Source: Eubacterium sp. ER2 (GTDB taxonomy: Bacteria; Bacillota; Clostridia; Lachnospirales; Lachnospiraceae). From it: a stretch of DNA of 63,987 nucleotides. Numbering within the stretch: the stretch's first letter is position 1; each line of letters opens with the position of its first letter. Under the pieces are notes generated by a model that worked only from the letters and a program-made list of their open reading frames with translations, ran no database searches and was not told the DNA's origin. A program made the position numbers and the translations under genes. The stretch spans positions 1-63,987 of the forward strand of contig NZ_JPJE01000022.1 in NCBI RefSeq assembly GCF_000765215.1. Reading direction: 5' to 3'. Positions 62,202-63,987 of the stretch are shown in pieces.

Positions 62202-62741
62202 ATGAGTGAGACGATGGTGCTTTACAGCTCCAGATACGGAGCAGCCAGGCAGTATGCCCACATAGCAGCGGAGGAGCTGGGCCTGGGCGTACGGGATGTT
62301 AAGGATGTCAGGAGCGCTGCCAGCGGGGATATCATGAAAGCTGACCGTATCATCCTGTGCGGCGGCATCTACGCCGGGGGCCTCTCCGGCGTCTCCTGGC
62401 TGAGAAAGAACAGCGCAGCGCTTGCAGGTAAGAAGGTGGTCCTCTTCGCCGTGGGGGCCTCCCCCTGGGATGAGAGGACTGTGGGGCAGCTCAAGGAACG
62501 GAACTTAAAAGGACTGCCCGGGAACGTAGTCCTCTTCTACGGCCGGGGCGCCTGGGATGAGTCCGCCATGAGCTTTAAGGACAGAACCCTCTGCCGGATG
62601 CTGCAAAAATCAGTGGCCAAAAAGGACCCGGCCGCCTGGGAGCCCTGGGAGAGAGCCCTTCTTGAGGCCGCCGGCCGCTCCTGCAGCTGGATCGACAGAA
62701 AATATCTGGAGCCGGTATATGAATACCTGGCCGCGCCCTGA
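62202..62741 (+). CDS. Flavodoxin-domain protein
   Basis: A 179-residue flavodoxin of the HemG-like type. The FMN phosphate loop is LYSSRYGAARQYA near the N-terminus, and the later ILCGGIYAGGLSGVSWLRKN and FAVGASPWDERT fit the flavin-binding loops. The start at 62202 has GGAGGG just upstream; an in-frame ATG at 62175 lies inside marR. Coupling with a MarR regulator suggests an inducible redox function. Confidence 0.88.
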   Translation: MSETMVLYSSRYGAARQYAHIAAEELGLGVRDVKDVRSAASGDIMKADRIILCGGIYAGGLSGVSWLRKNSAALAGKKVVLFAVGASPWDERTVGQLKERNLKGLPGNVVLFYGRGAWDESAMSFKDRTLCRMLQKSVAKKDPAAWEPWERALLEAAGRSCSWIDRKYLEPVYEYLAAP

Positions 62742-62780
62742 GAGGGACATCTGCCGGGATCTGCGTTTCCCGGGATTTAC

Positions 62781-62812
62781 AAAAGAGGGATGAGCCTACT
62801 GCTCATCCCTCT
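62781..62812. terminator. Bidirectional terminator between flavodoxin and apbE
   Basis: GAGGGATGAG (62785-62794) pairs with CTCATCCCTC (62802-62811). The apbE stop codon lies in the loop, and TTTTG follows on the minus strand. Confidence 0.85.
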
Positions 62813-63890
62813 CTATCACATGGGTATCCATATTTCCGAAATCACTGCTCAGTGTAAACTGATCTTCAATCCCCTCTGTGAGATAAATCTGACCGTCCTG
62901 GGTAACCAGGATCATCTCAAAATCCTGGTGGTCCTGCCAGTACCGGGAAGCCTCATCCAGCCCCTTTACGAACATGGACGTAGAGAGGGCGTCCCCTCTT
63001 TTTCCCTCCTCCGTGATGATGGTAACGGAGGCCAGGCCGTTGTCCACAGGGTATCCCGTGTCCGGGTCAATGATGTGCCCGTATTCTTTTCCGTCTTCCC
63101 CCACAAAATACCGCTCGTAGTTGCCGGAGGTGACGACCGCGCAGTCGGAGGCAAGGAGCATGCCCAGGACTCCCTCACCCCCGTCAAAGGGGCTGCGGAT
63201 CCCCAGCCGCCAGTCTCCCCCGCCGGGCCTTTCGCCCACAGCCTGGATGTTGCCTCCCAGGTCGAGAAGGGCCGATGTGACGCCTTCGTCTTCAAGGAGC
63301 TGAGCCAGTATGTCCCCTGTGTATCCCTTTCCCACAGCGCCCAGATCAAACTCCATGCCGGCGGGAAGCTGGACTGTGGTGCCGTCCAGCTGCACCCTCT
63401 CATATCCCACATTGGCCAGGAGGGCGTCCAGCTCCTCCTGGGAGGGTATCCGGTTCTCGTCTGTGGTAAATCCCCAGGCCTCCAGCACCGGGTAGATGGT
63501 GGGGTCCAGGTCTCCCCCCGTCTCCTCTGCCATCTCCAGGGCAAAGCCCACAATATCCGCCGTGTCCTCGCTCAGGATCACCGGATTTCCCCCGCTGTGA
63601 TTGAGCTGGTAGATCTCACTGTTCTCATTTGTCACGGACCACTCGTCCTCCAGCTTCTCCACCTCGTCCTGGGCCTTTTCCAGGGCCGCCTGGGCCCCGT
63701 CGCCGTAGGCTGTGAGGGTCATGTAGGTGTCCATGGCAAAAAATTCCACCTGGGCCTGGTCTGCGCCCTGCCTTCCTCCCCCGGAGGACGAAGCCTGCCC
63801 GGAGCAGCCCGCCAGAGCCGCCGTGCTTCCCATGAAAGCTGCCGCGCACGCCAGGGCGGTCAGGCCGGTCCATCTCTTTTTATACTTCAT
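62796..63890 (-). CDS. apbE: FAD:protein FMN transferase (ApbE), lipoprotein
   Basis: Attaches FMN covalently to Ser/Thr of target flavoproteins such as Rnf/Nqr subunits. The N-terminus is a lipoprotein signal (KRW, hydrophobic stretch, then LAGC with the lipidated Cys near residue 29). The ApbE core has FFAMDTYMTLTAYG, DLGAVGKGYTGDI, ALLDLGGNIQAVG and a late GDALSTSMFVKG with the metal-binding Asp. AGGAG precedes the ATG. No flavinylation target gene is in the window. Confidence 0.95.
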   Translation of the reverse strand: MKYKKRWTGLTALACAAAFMGSTAALAGCSGQASSSGGGRQGADQAQVEFFAMDTYMTLTAYGDGAQAALEKAQDEVEKLEDEWSVTNENSEIYQLNHSGGNPVILSEDTADIVGFALEMAEETGGDLDPTIYPVLEAWGFTTDENRIPSQEELDALLANVGYERVQLDGTTVQLPAGMEFDLGAVGKGYTGDILAQLLEDEGVTSALLDLGGNIQAVGERPGGGDWRLGIRSPFDGGEGVLGMLLASDCAVVTSGNYERYFVGEDGKEYGHIIDPDTGYPVDNGLASVTIITEEGKRGDALSTSMFVKGLDEASRYWQDHQDFEMILVTQDGQIYLTEGIEDQFTLSSDFGNMDTHVIERDEQ

Positions 63891-63987
63891 CTGTATTCTC
63901 CTCGTATAATAAGCCTGTACCCCAGATATACAGGGGTGGGATTATTCACTTTTAATGGTATAGAGGAGTCATCCCTCCGGAGGTTCT

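Overview
The window looks like chromosome from a GC-rich, spore-forming Firmicute of the Lachnospiraceae / Clostridium cluster XIVa type. This rests on gene content and synteny only, since no rRNA is present: sporulation sigma-K, CodY, a T-box before thrS, CIRCE-controlled groESL, an ireB-ruvX-DUF1292-fur-rnj-trmR-trhP cluster, comM-dprA-topA-codY, and small Lachnospiraceae-type proteins (DUF5688-, DUF6106-like). The species cannot be named from the sequence.

Layout. 1-9.4 kb: 5' end of a group II intron placed just after the azlCD terminator, a secreted protein, tRNA-Arg(CCG), efp, yqeG, a chorismate mutase-shikimate kinase fusion, a large old-yellow-enzyme/2-enoate reductase-like flavoprotein and a dicarboxylate/amino-acid symporter. 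9.4-26 kb: T-box/thrS, a cell-wall amidase, galM, guaB, groESL, codY, topA, dprA, comM, a PrsW-like protease with zinc ribbons, and sigK without a pro-sequence. 26-45 kb: tRNA modification (trhP, trmR, mtaB, thiI with a cysteine desulfurase), rnj, a Fur-family regulator, ruvX, ireB, an HPr-like protein lacking the active-site histidine, rsmE, prmA, mntP under a manganese riboswitch, an AlkD-like protein, a heterodimeric ABC exporter, an Ogg-type glycosylase, and DnaJ and Hsp20 chaperones with a second CIRCE.

46.1-52.3 kb is a visibly AT-richer accessory island. Three minus-strand genes form a probable operon: a PD-(D/E)xK-type nuclease fused to a DUF2075 P-loop helicase, a MazG-like nucleotide pyrophosphohydrolase, and a GIY-YIG nuclease fused to a second DUF2075 helicase. 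The first gene is split by a complete 1,725-bp transposon carrying an IS1595-type transposase and an lnu(C)-type lincosamide nucleotidyltransferase. The element has 25-bp imperfect inverted repeats and an exact 8-bp target duplication (CCAGATAT), and matches what I recall of MTnSag1 from Streptococcus agalactiae. Removing the element and one copy of the duplication restores the host reading frame. The three-gene set is the best candidate here for an undescribed, possibly defensive, system.

52.4-64 kb: single-domain mazG; an overlapping operon of ECF sigma factor, membrane protein and ABC-2 transporter; a membrane-anchored MutS-like ATPase preceded by a truncated mazG copy; a PPP-type phosphatase; a GntR-ABC operon with its promoter inside a 17-bp inverted-repeat operator; a MarR-flavodoxin pair behind a near-perfect 44-bp palindrome; and an ApbE lipoprotein.

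Many long open frames lie antisense to real genes. They are consequences of the GC-rich codon use and were left out.
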